The notes under the pieces are model-generated. The model was not told the DNA's origin and made no database searches. It worked only from the letters and a program-made list of their open reading frames with translations. From Apoda limacodes (taxonomy: Eukaryota; Arthropoda; Insecta; Lepidoptera; Limacodidae), in assembly GCA_946406115.1 (NCBI GenBank), contig OX291542.1:35855321-35919320 (forward strand): a DNA stretch of 64,000 nt, written 5' to 3'. Below are positions 11,253 to 22,126 of the stretch, piece after piece. A program made the translations under genes and the position numbers. The first letter of the stretch is position 1, and each line of letters begins with the position of its first letter.

Positions 11253-12445
11253 CCTGTGGGATTTATCTGTTAATGCAATTGTATTATTGGTCCTTCTTTG
11301 TCTTTACAACTATAAAACTGCCTAAAATCAAGTCCGTGGTATTATGCACCTCAATGATGTGAGGAATAGTGCCTAATAAACTAATTTTAAACTCTCGATT
11401 GTATAAAAAATATTCTTTTTCCTTTTAAGTTCCTCCAGGTATTTCTGCGACAAAAATAAAGTCACCTACGTACTGCGTTGCATCATGAAGTTTTTTTTTC
11501 AAAAATTGATATTCTAAACTAAAAAAAAAAAATTATTGGTTGCGTAAATAATGATATTTTAATATATAATGAACCAAATAAATGCCATGTTTCTTAGTGA
11601 AAAGATAAAAGACAACGTTTATTAAATTAACTTTCTTGTGTTTTATTAAAAAGTCACGAGGGAGTTGTAGTATAAATTTTAATAAATAAAACAATTTATG
11701 TAATAAAGTTAGTTTTTATTAGAGCGAAACAATCTGCGGTCCGTTCTGGAGCGGCGGCGACTTTGTGCGGGCGCGCGGGCGGTGGGGGGGGGGAACTCGT
11801 GTCTGGAATAAACAATGCCCTGTCCCTTGAAACGCCTTTCAAACTTCAGTTCTACTTAAACCAGACATTATATAATAATTCAAATTGAACAATAATACAA
11901 TCGGTCAATTTTTTTTTTACTTTTAAAAATGCTTACTTCCTAGCGTTTGCTTTGTATTTCCTATTCTTATTTTAAGTAACTTTGCCAAAATTGCAGATAC
12001 TGAAAAATTTATGGTTTTATTTCAAATTTGTGTCTTGACGCAAAAAGTTCAATTTTAATACAAAGATTTAAAAAAAAAAACAAGTGAAATATAGCGTAGA
12101 GCGTAGAATGAAATAGATTTGTAGGTTAGTTTGAATAATATAATATTTAGATAGGTGCACAGTTCTTTAATCAACATACTGTCAAGTATACAGCCCTTCA
12201 CCTCCTTAGTTAAAATCTTAAAGTGCCAACAAAACCTACAATGAAATCCCCTTTTCAGAATTTTTAATTTCTGAGTAATATGACACAATCAATACAATAT
12301 TTACCACGCGGTTTCACGCTCTTGAGGGTGACTTTTGAAAAATCTCTTCTGTATCCCTATAAATCACTTTCTATGAAATCTTCCATATCAAGTTGCTTTA
12401 AAAGCCTACTCTTTTTCGCCACGTGTGTAAAAGTTAGTTAGCTAG
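11253..12445. other. Spacer with GC-rich patch
   Basis: Mostly AT-rich. A GC-rich stretch at 11735-11800 has a run of G's ('gggcggtggggggggggaac'), which could be a fragment of a CpG-rich 5' region or a simple repeat. No exon signals were identified. The minus-strand open frame at 12055-12288 is AT-biased and unrecognised. Confidence 0.4.
11427..11486 (-). repeat. 60-bp inverted repeat partner of 12553-12612
   Basis: This segment is the reverse complement of 12553-12612 with about one change ('ggaggtgactttatttttgt' on the other arm). In both places it lies a short distance outside the poly-T/poly-A edge of a rearranged LINE-A copy, so it belongs to the same duplicated locus. Confidence 0.8.
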
Positions 12446-12619
12446 TGAGCGTACAATTCTAACTAATATATTGCATGTTTCAAGTTTATTATTAAGTCGG
12501 CGGCAAGGGAATTGTCATATAGCACATGTTGAGGTGTCTAGCCTCAACATGAATGATGCAACGCAGTACGGAGGTGACTTTATTTTTGTCGCAGAAATAC
12601 CTGGAGGAACTTGATAGGT
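12446..12619 (+). repeat. Mosaic of repeat pieces flanking copy C
   Basis: Three pieces are joined. 12446-12467 matches the reverse complement of the edge of copy B at 10007-10022. 12465-12543 repeats 8950-9030. 12553-12612 is the inverted partner of 11427-11486. A perfect 10-bp stem ('catgttgagg' / 'cctcaacatg') sits at about 12526-12552. The order shows local shuffling of the 9-12.6 kb segment. Confidence 0.7.
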
Positions 12620-13009
12620 ACTTTCCGATCCCGATAAACATTTTCCACAGGATAAGGTGATATATATTGATAAATTGGCGACGATTCCAAACTTTTTTTT
12701 GTTATACCACTAAGGTGGCAAACAAGCCTACGGTCCGCCTGATGGTAAGCGGTAACCATAGCCTATGGACGCTTGCAACACCAGGAGCATGACTCGCGCG
12801 TTACCGACCCTTCAGAAATCTAATAACTTCTTTATTACAGAACCCCATGCTGTAGTCCTTGGAGAAAACCTTGGCAGGGAGCTCATTCCACAACCCAAGC
12901 GTTCGCGGGAGGAAGTTTCTCTGAAACCGCACTGTACGCGACCATTTCGGTTTTAAAATGTTAGAATGAATTCCCTGCCTCTCCTCAGATTTAAGGGCTC
13001 GATACCAAG
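12620..13009 (-). mobile_element. Inverted LINE-A 3' end plus flank: left terminal arm of composite C
   Basis: On the minus strand it reads LINE-A C-terminal codons, 3' UTR and poly-A (the T run at 12693-12700), then about 73 bp of flanking DNA (12620-12692). That flank is the reverse complement of 14829-14905, beyond the poly-A of the opposite end. The arms are therefore terminal inverted repeats of about 390 bp. This arm carries the same 140-bp internal deletion as copy B; the right arm does not. Confidence 0.8.
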
Positions 13010-14171
13010 GGGAAATTATGCCAGTTATAGTTACCACCACTACGAAAAACTGATGGTGACTTGGCTCATAGTGAAAAAAAAAAGCCGATCTTTTGGGCAG
13101 TCTCTTTGCTTCCAACTCGAATATGAACGACGAAGGCGCTGTACCACCTACTTTACCGTGGTGCGGTAAGACCATGCTGGAAATCTCTATAACACAGTGA
13201 GAGGTCCGGCGTGCGCTGCTTTCCCTAGATGTTCATAAGTCGAGTGGGCCTGACGGTATACCAGCAGTGCTGCTTAAGCAGTGTGCTCCTGAGTTATGTC
13301 CTGTATTCACGCGTCTCTTCGCGCTTTCCCACCATACTAGACTGTTGTGTCAATTTCCGTCTTTATGGAAAACTGCGAATGTGCACCCGGTGCCCAAAAA
13401 GGGCGATAGATCAGATCCACCGAATTACAGGCTTATCGCTATAACCTTCCTCCTCTCCAAGGTAATGGGGCATGTGATCAACACACAGCTTTTGAGATAC
13501 ATAGAAAAACACGACCTGATCAGCGACCGTCAATATGTTCGCCACGGTCGCTCGACTGGTGACCTTCTAGTGTATGTCACACACCGATAGGCACTAGGCG
13601 TCAGGGGGAGGCATTGGCATATAGCCTAGACATAGCGAAGGCATTCGATCGGGTCTGGCACCGGGGTCTTCTATCGAAGATGCCATCTTACAGAGTGCCC
13701 CAGGGTTTGTGCAAATGGGTGGCTAGCTTTTTGTCCGGCAGACGCATACGAGCTGTAGTTGACGGTAGTTGCTCTGATAGCATGGTCATTAATGCTGGTG
13801 TCCCGCAAAGCTCTGTGCTGTCTCCTACGCTGTTTCTACTGCACATCAATGATATGTTGGACATCAACAACATACATTGCTTTGCAGATGATAGTACTGG
13901 AGACGCTTATTACACGGACCGTGCAAGCATCCCTCGTTCCGTTGTAGAGGAAAGACGTGGAGAACTTGTGTCTCAAATCGAGTTCAGTCTGTCAAAGTTC
14001 TCCGACTGGGGACGGGAAAACTTGGTTCGATTCAACCCTTCAAAGACACAATTCTGCGCGTTCACCGCTAAGAAAACCCCATTCACTGTGGTCCCACAAT
14101 TCCAGAACACTTCCGCCTCCATCTCCAAGAGCATAGGGATCCTTGGTGTTGACATCTCCAGTGATTTTTAG
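13010..14171 (+). pseudogene. LINE-A reverse transcriptase, frameshifted (copy C)
   Basis: Codons 13108-13590 give the N-terminal RT region in shifting frames (SSGPDGIPAVLLKQCAPELC, then PPNYRLIAITFLLSKV). A clear open frame from 13614 to 14171 (about 185 codons) covers motif A (SLDIAKAFDRVWHRGLLSK), motif B (AGVPQSSVLSPTLFLLHIND) and motif C with FADD retained (HCFADDSTG), then SDWGRENLVRFNPSKTQFC. A stop at 14169-14171 interrupts the ILGVDISSDF region. The frameshift between VTHR and GEALAYSLD is shared with copy B. Endonuclease and ORF1 are absent, so it cannot move by itself. Confidence 0.85.
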
Positions 14172-14828
14172 TTCCGAGATCATTTGCTAGACAAGGTAAA
14201 GCTGGCGTCCAAAAAAAATTTGGTGTATTCAACAGAGCGAAGCAGTACTTTACGTCGGGGCAAAGGTTGCTGCTTTAAAAGTCGCAAGTCCGGCCCTATA
14301 TGGAGTACTGCTGCCATCTCTGGGCGGGTGCACTCGGATACCAGCTTGGCCCTTTTGATCGGTTCTACGACGGGCTGTGAGAATTGTCGACGATCCCAAA
14401 CTCACTTGCGGTATCGAGCCCTTAAGTATCAGAAGAGACTTTGCCTCCCTGTGTGTGTTCTACCGCTTGTACAATGTGTTGTGTTCTGAGGAATTGTTCG
14501 AAAAGATGCCCACAGCTACTTTCTACCATCGCACCGCTCGCCATCGGCAGGGAATTCATTCTCACACTTTAGAACCGAAATGGTCGCGTACAGTGTGGTT
14601 TCAGAGAAACTTCCTCCCGCGAACGCTTGGGTTGTGGAATGAGCTCCCTGCCAAGGTTTTCTCTAAAGACTACAGTATAGGGTTCTTCAAAAAATAAGTT
14701 ATTAGATTTCTGAAGGGTCGGCAGCGCGCGAGTGATGCCCATAGTGTTGCAAGCGCCCATAGGCTACAATGACCGCTTACCATCAGGCGGACCGTAGTCT
14801 TGTTTGCCACCTTAGTGGTATAAAAAAA
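14172..14828 (+). mobile_element. LINE-A C-terminal region, 3' UTR and poly-A (copy C, right side)
   Basis: It continues from the RT: 'aagctggcgtccaaaaa', then the codons for FYHRTARHRQGIHSHTLEPK and FLPRTLGLWNELPAKVFSKD (open frame 14377-14697), the 3' UTR and a short poly-A at 14822-14828. It has small indels but is one of the better preserved 3' ends in the window. Its last part pairs with 12693-13009 as an inverted repeat. Confidence 0.85.
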
Positions 14829-14905
14829 GTTTGGAATCGTCGTCAATTTATCACTATATATCACCTTATCGTGTGGAAAATCTTGATCAGGATCGGAAAG
14901 TATAC
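14829..14905. repeat. Right outer inverted repeat of composite C
   Basis: 'gtttggaatcgtcgtcaatt' through 'ggatcggaaagtatacta' is the reverse complement of 12620-12692 with a few changes. It lies outside the LINE poly-A. The inversion event therefore copied flanking DNA together with the LINE end, unlike ordinary twin priming. Confidence 0.8.
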
Positions 14906-15012
14906 TAAGGGATTTATTTAATCTTTTTTAGGGTTCCGTAGTCAAAAAAGACGGCAAATTATTTTAGAGACTAAAGATTACAGTATAATCATAAAATATA
15001 TAATAAATAAAT

Positions 15013-15134
15013 GCTAAGGTTGCAAACAAGCTTGAGGTCCGCCTGATGGTAAGCGGTCACCGTAGCCTTTGGATGCTGGCAACACCTGAGGTATCACCCA
15101 CGCGTTGCCGGCCCTTCAAAAACCTAAGAACTTA
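15013..15134 (-). mobile_element. LINE-A 3' UTR fragment
   Basis: On the plus strand it reads 'aaggttgcaaacaagcttga', 'gtccgcctgatggtaagcgg' and 'acgcgttgccggcccttca', the reverse complement of the LINE-A 3' end. Only about 120 bp remain. Confidence 0.75.
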
Positions 15135-15232
15135 TAATAATGAATAATAATAAAGAAGTAAAAATATATAATCAAAAAAAAAATATTAAGATTGGTGATG
15201 ATGAAGTTCCCAGTTTTTTTTATTTTTATTCT

Positions 15233-15532
15233 TTACTAGATTTTCCCAGCGGCTCCGCTTGCCCTAATAATTTAGGTTATCGGCGTGTAATTCCTCAATT
15301 TATTCCTTAATTATACTAATGAAGCTTGCTATAGCAAGCTATAGCGCGTTTAAGCTCGGTTATAGTTATTTCGGCAGGGATGTTTTGAGGATAAAAAGTA
15401 GCATATGTCCTATTCCAGGACCTACCCTATGTATATGTGTGCCGAGTTTCATCTTAAAGCGTGATGGAGTAACAAACATATATCCATCTAGCTGGACATA
15501 ATTTCACATTTATAATATAAGTAGGATAGTAG
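15233..15532 (-). mobile_element. Short dispersed element, 'tagcttttgcccgcggcttc' family
   Basis: The left edge is 'actagattttcccagcggct' and the right edge 'cacatttataatataagtag', both typical ends of a very common lepidopteran non-autonomous element. The internal 'cctatgtatatgtgtgccga' and 'gtttcatcttaaag' match its usual 'accaaatttcatcaaaatc' block. Relatives lie at 47765-48504, 59648-59788 and 62690-63008. Confidence 0.65.
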
Positions 15533-16620
15533 GATTTTGTATGTCCTTGATGTATGACCTTGATTTTGATACCTTCATTAAAACAAACGATCAAATTATT
15601 GATGTTAGGATTTTATTAATTATTTTAGGTAGTAATTTTTTGGTCATGTATACAGTCTTTAGTTCGATGTCTCAGTTTTCTTCTTTAAGAAATATTCACT
15701 TTACTAAGTAAATAATCACTTAACCAAATCAGATACAAAATTTAGAAGCAAACCATGTTTTATAGTTCACTATGTGTCAGTAGCCTTCTTCTATCAGCAG
15801 TTAAGGCTTATGTCTCGATTCTAAAAGTTATCAGTAACCAAACACAGTGGTTAAATATAATTTCGGACTACAACTTTTTGAGCAAATTCCAAAATATATA
15901 CAAGATGGATAGGACTACTCCTATACGTTGACCTCTTTGTCGAAGTTGATCAATCTATATGGACTAATTGTTTGGGGTCACTAACATACTCGTTTCATCA
16001 TCTATTCGAAAAGTGTTCCAAAAAACAATAGTCGAGGTAATAAAGCCGATAAAAGCCTATTATAATACAGTTGCTCAAACAGTTATACGTATATATTTTG
16101 CGTGCGGGGAGATTGTCGTTAACGCACTAGTGTTTTTTCGTTAGCAAATATAAAAATACTGTCAATAGTAGATTGCATATTACAAGAGAGAAAACTATTA
16201 TTTATATCGCGAAGGTGCGATTTTGATTCCACATACTTGTAACAGATAATATGGAATATCAGGACGCAGTTTACATGCGTTTATTTTCTACTTATTTTTT
16301 ATAAGCAGACGGCGCACGCCACCCTGTTAACCGGCTAATAACTTTTTTTTCACAAAATATACCTAATAGGGACATATAAGTATATACAGCGCTACCGCTC
16401 AGAAAATGCGAAGGAAATGGAGAAAAGTTTACAATAAAAAAAATACTTTTAGTCGTTTATATGTACTATTATAATAAATTAATGTACTATTGTTTTAGAA
16501 ACAAAATTTGTGTTAGTTTAGCGTAAAATGTAACCCCATCAAATTCATGTAAAATGTTGCCAAGACGCACTCTGCGCACTGTCAGAGTCGCAAAGTTATC
16601 AGATCTCATATAGAGCCAAG
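15533..16620. other. No gene recognised
   Basis: AT-rich sequence without a repeat, exon or RNA signature that I can support. Confidence 0.5.
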
Positions 16621-16623
16621 ATT

Positions 16624-16683
16624 CTAACTCTACACGCCCTAACTCTACAAGCCCTAACTCTATAAGCCCTTACTTTACAAACT
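16624..16683. repeat. 15-bp tandem repeat, 4 units
   Basis: Units 'ctaactctacacgcc', 'ctaactctacaagcc' and 'ctaactctataagcc', plus a diverged fourth, follow one another without gaps. Confidence 0.85.
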
Positions 16684-16743
16684 CTACACACTAGTTAAAA
16701 TATGTGACTTGGCCGTTTTGTTTTGGTGGGATTTTACTTCTTT

Positions 16744-16802
16744 TTGTAAGTTGCTTATGACAAATTGTGTTTTTTCGTTGTAAGTTGCTTATGACAAATT
16801 GT
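16744..16802. repeat. 34-bp direct repeat, 2 units
   Basis: The word 'tgtaagttgcttatgacaaa' followed by 'ttgt' occurs at 16745 and 16779, separated by a short T-rich linker. Confidence 0.85.
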
Positions 16803-17393
16803 ATTTTTTTCTTGTTTATAAAGGGTTAGATTATAAAAAACTATACTCGCATAAGTCGATTGGTTTACTATGACATCAGATTTTGAAGCCCTACCTCTGA
16901 TACAGTTTATTTCGATTTTTATACCACAACAACCGGGGCTTACAACATTGTGATTTTCCTTCTTCATAGAAGTTTACTTTTGTAAATACTTATCACAACA
17001 TTTAAATTTTTTAACGAAGTACACAAGTTCAGTAATATTATTCGTATAATAATGTTGTACTATTCTGAAACCTGATAAATGCCCCATATACACTTTTACC
17101 CCCAAATTTAAGGGGTTGAGGGATTTTTTTTTGAAACCTGATACTCGTATTTTTTAATTTGTAATAATAAGTCATCACCTTTAATTACATTAAAAGAATA
17201 TTTTCAGATAGAACCGTGGGTCAGGGTTGCGATATTGTCCATAAAGTTGTTTGAAGTTCATTAAAACCGTACCTACTTCCCATTCGAAAATTAAGCTGTG
17301 GTTCACAAGAGTGCATATATCAACAAATTAAATGTGAACAAGCTAAACATCTGGGGTTTACTTTTTAAATCTAGAATCATCAGAAAAGAATGA

Positions 17394-17591
17394 ATCTGGC
17401 CCGGGTACCAGATTCATATTATCTGGATATCTGCATCTTTTAAAAATAAAAATGCTCATATTACATCACGGTCAATTTTCAGTACCATGAAATCCTTAGA
17501 TAAACCTAAAATATTATCGAATCTGGTGGTGAAACCCGCAAATGTATTTCCCAGTTTTTCAGCGACTGTACCTAAACATGATACTGTTTAA
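17394..17591 (+). pseudogene. Unrecognised coding-like remnant
   Basis: An open frame without an obvious start runs from 17394 to a stop at 17589-17591 (about 65 codons). The second half (IFSTMKSLDKPKILSNLVV, then VKPANVFPSFSATVPKHDTV) has codon composition less AT-driven than its surroundings. Near 17690-17815 another frame ends in FFDSDDSDNDI, an acidic tail. Together they could be pieces of a decayed transposase or host gene, but I do not recognise the family. A perfect 9-bp stem ('tgaatctgg' / 'ccagattca') lies at 17391-17416. Confidence 0.25.
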
Positions 17592-17819
17592 AGATTTTAT
17601 AATTTCGAAAAAACAGTAAGTAGCTTACATTTACCTGACACTGGACAGTTTTTATGTTCCCGTCTCTCCTGTTGATTTTAGTATAACAATGCCATCCTTC
17701 AAAAAAATGACTAATGTTCCGAGTAGTAATGAGGATAAAATTAAAAACAGAAAACAGTAAATTTTCTTTTTTTGATTCTGATGACTCCGATAATGATATT
17801 TTATAAAAAGATTGTTAAT

Positions 17820-19140
17820 ATAAAATGTAATAATACTAAAAAAGACTAAATTAACCTTAAATGCACAATGATGTTCATTTGGGTAAACACTCTATATACA
17901 CACTTGTCTATATAATAAGTTCCTTCCTCCTGAAAAGTTTAAGTTAATTTATTTTATAGGATATAAGTACACTGGTATACCACTGATTATATAATACTAT
18001 GTTCGATACTAATATAAGCGCAACTTTAAAGATAGGTAGCTTTTAGCTGAAGATTTAGGACACTAGTTAGTCCCTATGATAAATTACTTTTCAGTAAAAA
18101 GACTTAGCTGATTAAGTTTTAAGCTGAGCTATTTTAAGAAGATTTTAAAGTGTATGTGACAGACAGAATGTGTAAAATTTAACAACTTAAAATGTTTTTT
18201 ATTTTGATTTGTTTTTAAAGTTGATTTATACTAAAAGTGTTTTTTTTTAATAAATGATAGCAATGATAAAATGTTTTTTTTTTTTATAATGGGTTGTTTA
18301 CAGCATTATTTTTTTATGCCAGATACGTATGTAACATTATTATTCATAATAGGTATCAGGACGTATCTTTTATTTACATAGATTTATTGGTCGTTTCTAA
18401 TTACCATTACACTAAGTGTTAGAATCATCTAATTACCGTTCTCAAAAAAAATTATATCCCAATTACTCAACAACCGCTTTAATTAGTCTAATGCCTTTTT
18501 TAATGGTAATTCGTATCTTTATCGTGTTTCATATTTTAGTGTTTTCTAGTCAAAATAGCTAAAAATAGAAAAGGCTACGCTAATTAGACGAAGAATGCCT
18601 GATATCGAGAATGACCGAAAAATGCACTAGAGATACGGTAATCCGAAAATAATTTATATCAATTTATATTTTTTTAGTCAATGCTCAGTAAGGCACAACA
18701 GATGGACATCCAGGCTTCTGAAAAATAATTCAATTTGTAACTCCTTGCCAGACAAGCCCTTAAGATTTTGATGTACAAAGATCTGTTGGCTTGATTGACT
18801 TTACAAGGTGCCAACTAGGGGACTTGTCCGTTGTCTTGTGTCTCAGTTTAAATCGCTTACTGAGCAGTCACTCGTATTGTTATACAGCCAATAGCAGTAG
18901 ATAGTAGTTCAATAAAAAGGCATTCTCTGAGCGGCCGGATAGTAGAACCTAAATATTTTTTCATAAAATCTTTTAATTAGAACTCCATCACAAATCTCAA
19001 TGAGGAATCATTTAAAATTTTTTGTTGTTCTAAATACTTTTGTGGTTAAGGAAATAAAGCTTTCAACCCAGGAATTTCGTAAGAAGATTCTGATTTTGAT
19101 GTGACCTGGCGCAAAATGTTTGCATAAGTATAGTATTATA
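17820..19140. other. No gene recognised
   Basis: AT-rich spacer. A slightly GC-richer patch at 18700-18880 is unassigned. Confidence 0.5.
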
Positions 19141-19144
19141 TAGT

Positions 19145-19258
19145 CTGTGCAAACCTCTGGTTGATTCAAAACGTATGAGTGTCCTGAACAAAATCTTATT
19201 CATGAGGACTGTTTTATTTTTTATTTCTCTTTTTTATTCGGACCAGAAGTTTGCACAG
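19145..19258. repeat. Short inverted-repeat element (114 bp)
   Basis: Arms 'ctgtgcaaacctctggtt' (19145-19162) and 'gaccagaagtttgcacag' (19241-19258) pair with 16 of 18 bases. The interior is unstructured. Compatible with a small MITE or foldback; no relative was seen elsewhere in the window. Confidence 0.55.
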
Positions 19259-19964
19259 AGCTACACATGTCAGACTAATTACTCACGTTGAACTTGTTAA
19301 CATGTCTGACCCACTCGGTGAACATGTCATCCCTTATCCATAATAATCTGCTTGACGTGACAAGTTAGACGAAACTGCTTTGAACTCAGTTGAAATCGCA
19401 AGCTTGCTATTAAGGTACCTTACATTAATTATTTTCCTATTTCAATATATGGTTATTTTTCTACATTATGTACAAATTCGCAGACAATTTAGGATTCACA
19501 TAGATATTGGTTTTTCGTACCAAAAATCCTGACACAGTCGAAAATAAGTGACAAGAAAAATTTAGTCGTTAAAAAAACTGAAAACATCATAAACGGTTGT
19601 TGTCTGAAAAGTTGTTTTGTAAGTGAATGTTTAAATTTCGACCTCCGCCAAAGATTTTATCACTGTAGTCGATTTTTATGAATCTCTTTTTGAGATTTTC
19701 GAAAATCTATGAGGATTTTTTAAATATTTTGAGGAGAAATCGACGAGAGATACATCGAAAAAACACAAGCATATAAAATCATGACACCTGGCACAGAAAT
19801 AAGAATTCTCGCGAGTGATTTTTTCATAGCTAACAAATCCCTGTTGTCGTTAATAGACTTGTGTCTAAATTAAAAATCAGGCAGCAGACCTAAAAGTTTT
19901 CATTTCTGACCAAATTGAGGTAGTCTCTAAGTAGTATTGTCTCTTGTTATAATAAGCTATCTAC

Positions 19965-20307
19965 TGTCCAGAACCTTTACGTGTAACGATTTAGAGTCTG
20001 CTGGTCAACAATTATGTAAGGTCGAAAAATGCTTCCGAAGACATCATCGATGATTTGCAAAACTTTCAAAGCTTGATTAAACTGTAATTCTAATGTACCT
20101 CCAAGCAAAAAAAGATGATTGTCCAGAACCTTTACGAAAAAACCCCCTTACCTTAGTAGAAATGTATTGTAACGATTTAGAGTCTGCTGGTCAACAATTA
20201 TGTAAGGTCGAAAAAATGCTTCCGAAGACATCATCGATGATTTGCAAAACTTGCAAAGCTTGATTAAACTTTAATTCTAATGTCTCTCCAAGCGAAAAAG
20301 ATGATTT
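19965..20307. repeat. Direct duplication of about 154 bp, second copy with 34-bp insertion
   Basis: 'tgtccagaacctttacg' starts both copies (19965 and 20120). Both run through 'gagtctgctggtcaacaatt', 'catcatcgatgatttgcaaa' and 'aaagatgatt'. The second has an extra segment after 'cctttac'. Parts translate into plausible protein (NDLESAGQQLCKVEK; SNVSPSEKDDLVTFKQRTN) but in different frames with stops, so a duplicated piece of a decayed gene or transposon is possible. Function unknown. Confidence 0.8.
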
Positions 20308-22120
20308 GGTTACGTTTAAGCAACGTACGAACTAAGAAGTACATTGCTAAGCTTTGTTTTAAAAATGTAGCAAAATTTTATTTCCTCCATACAAAATCAT
20401 CAGTCCGATGTGGGGGCTTAACTAGAAATTAAAAAAAAACGGGTAGAAAAAATTAAACATTCTAATAATGTGTAAACCCATCCATAGATGATATTATAAT
20501 ATCATTATAAATAAAACCTTTTTTATATTTTAAATAAAAATATTTTAATTTTCTCGTATACTTGGCCTATTATATTATTTTTTGTTACATACCTGGCCTA
20601 TTATATAATAATTCTCACATATCTAACCTATTAAAATGGTAGAGCTTTTTGATAAAACAAACAAATTAAATGAGTAAATGATTTTAAGGCATAGGTGATT
20701 GATCAAAAAGTAGTGTTCTAGCTATTAATATGTTTTTCTTTACTTAAGTTTTAAGGTTATAACGTCTAAAAAATATTCAAATATATTTTTGTTACATTTG
20801 TTACTTTAATCATAAAAACCATTTTCGGGACAAAAATATTTTGTTTCAGCAAAAACCTAGTACGTGTGCATTATAAATTCAAGTTATGAAACGCAAACGT
20901 TCTGCAAGTCAAGCAATATTTGCAGTGTTTCCAGCTATGAAATTAAATTAACCTGCCCGTGGAGGAGCTTTTGCAAACACTTTTAAGATTTTCTTCAAAA
21001 TTCTGTACTCTTGCAGCTGCATCATTTCGTTTGGTGAAACCCACAATATGACAGAATTATTGTCTATAATAATTCTGTTATTTCTACTGTCTGTCTACGT
21101 TTTACTATTCTGATATAATTAAAAAACGTTACACCTGACAACATTATAGCTATTAATCTGACATATTTGTTAAAACTTACACTATCTTATAAAAAAACCT
21201 TCGCAATGTCAAATTGTTGATGTCCCATATTCTTAAAAAGAGATGGACGACCGATTGACCAACCCAGTGTTCAGTTCTACACTGTGGTTTGTCTGTTGGA
21301 ACTGTCGTGTCTTATGGTAAGAAACTGATACGAATCACACAAGCACTAATCCACCATCACATTCCTACGTATAATTTTAGTAAAGGTATCTTTAACCTAG
21401 GTGCTGGTCTGAGTCCATTCAACATGAATTAATTTTCAGTACAATTAACAATGCAATTTAAAGGACTTTTTTTAAAATAATCTATAATATTATTTTAGTG
21501 CTAACTTCAAAAGCTTATGCTAACTCAATGGTTAAATTGTAATAAGTAAATTAAAGTAAGAAGCAAGAAGCTTTATTTTTAATGAGTCAACTTAACGCAA
21601 CATACAGTTTGCCCGGAGGCTGTTATTTTAAATATTAACGCCTAACGATTAGCCGGGAACTTTCCTTATTTACAGCAGACAAATGAAAGTTCGTGTTTAA
21701 TTTAAAAATAATGCTCTAGCTACATAAGGGTCCTTAAAGTTCAGCTTTTGACGTGTATTTAAGTTTAGTTTATACACATATATATATAACATATTGAAAG
21801 TTAACTGCGCGGCTAAAGTTGGCAAAAACAAAAACTAAAGTTATCCAAAAAAATGTACAACACATTTTACCCAGCAAATTTTTGCTGATATAATGATATT
21901 TTTCAAATGCTAAGCCACCATCAAAAATGCTTGAACTGCAATGAAACCGCAATCAGATATAGAGAAAAGTAAGGCGATTCTAACGATATACATAACTCAT
22001 ATTTGCAAATTTGGTGGATCACCAAGGTTGCCTTTCCAACGCCGATATGTATATATGTAGCTTCTACTTCTCAATTACAAAAACATTGATATTACACAAA
22101 AACGCTAGCAAAAATGATAC
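20308..22120. other. No gene recognised
   Basis: AT-rich. 'cttggcctattatatta' and 'cctggcctattatataata' recur near 20563-20613 as a small local duplication. Nothing else is supported. Confidence 0.5.
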
Positions 22121-22126
22121 TGGATA

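Noticed and set aside
13688..13873. Minus-strand frame opposite the LINE-A RT
   Set aside because: Shadow of the RT coding strand.
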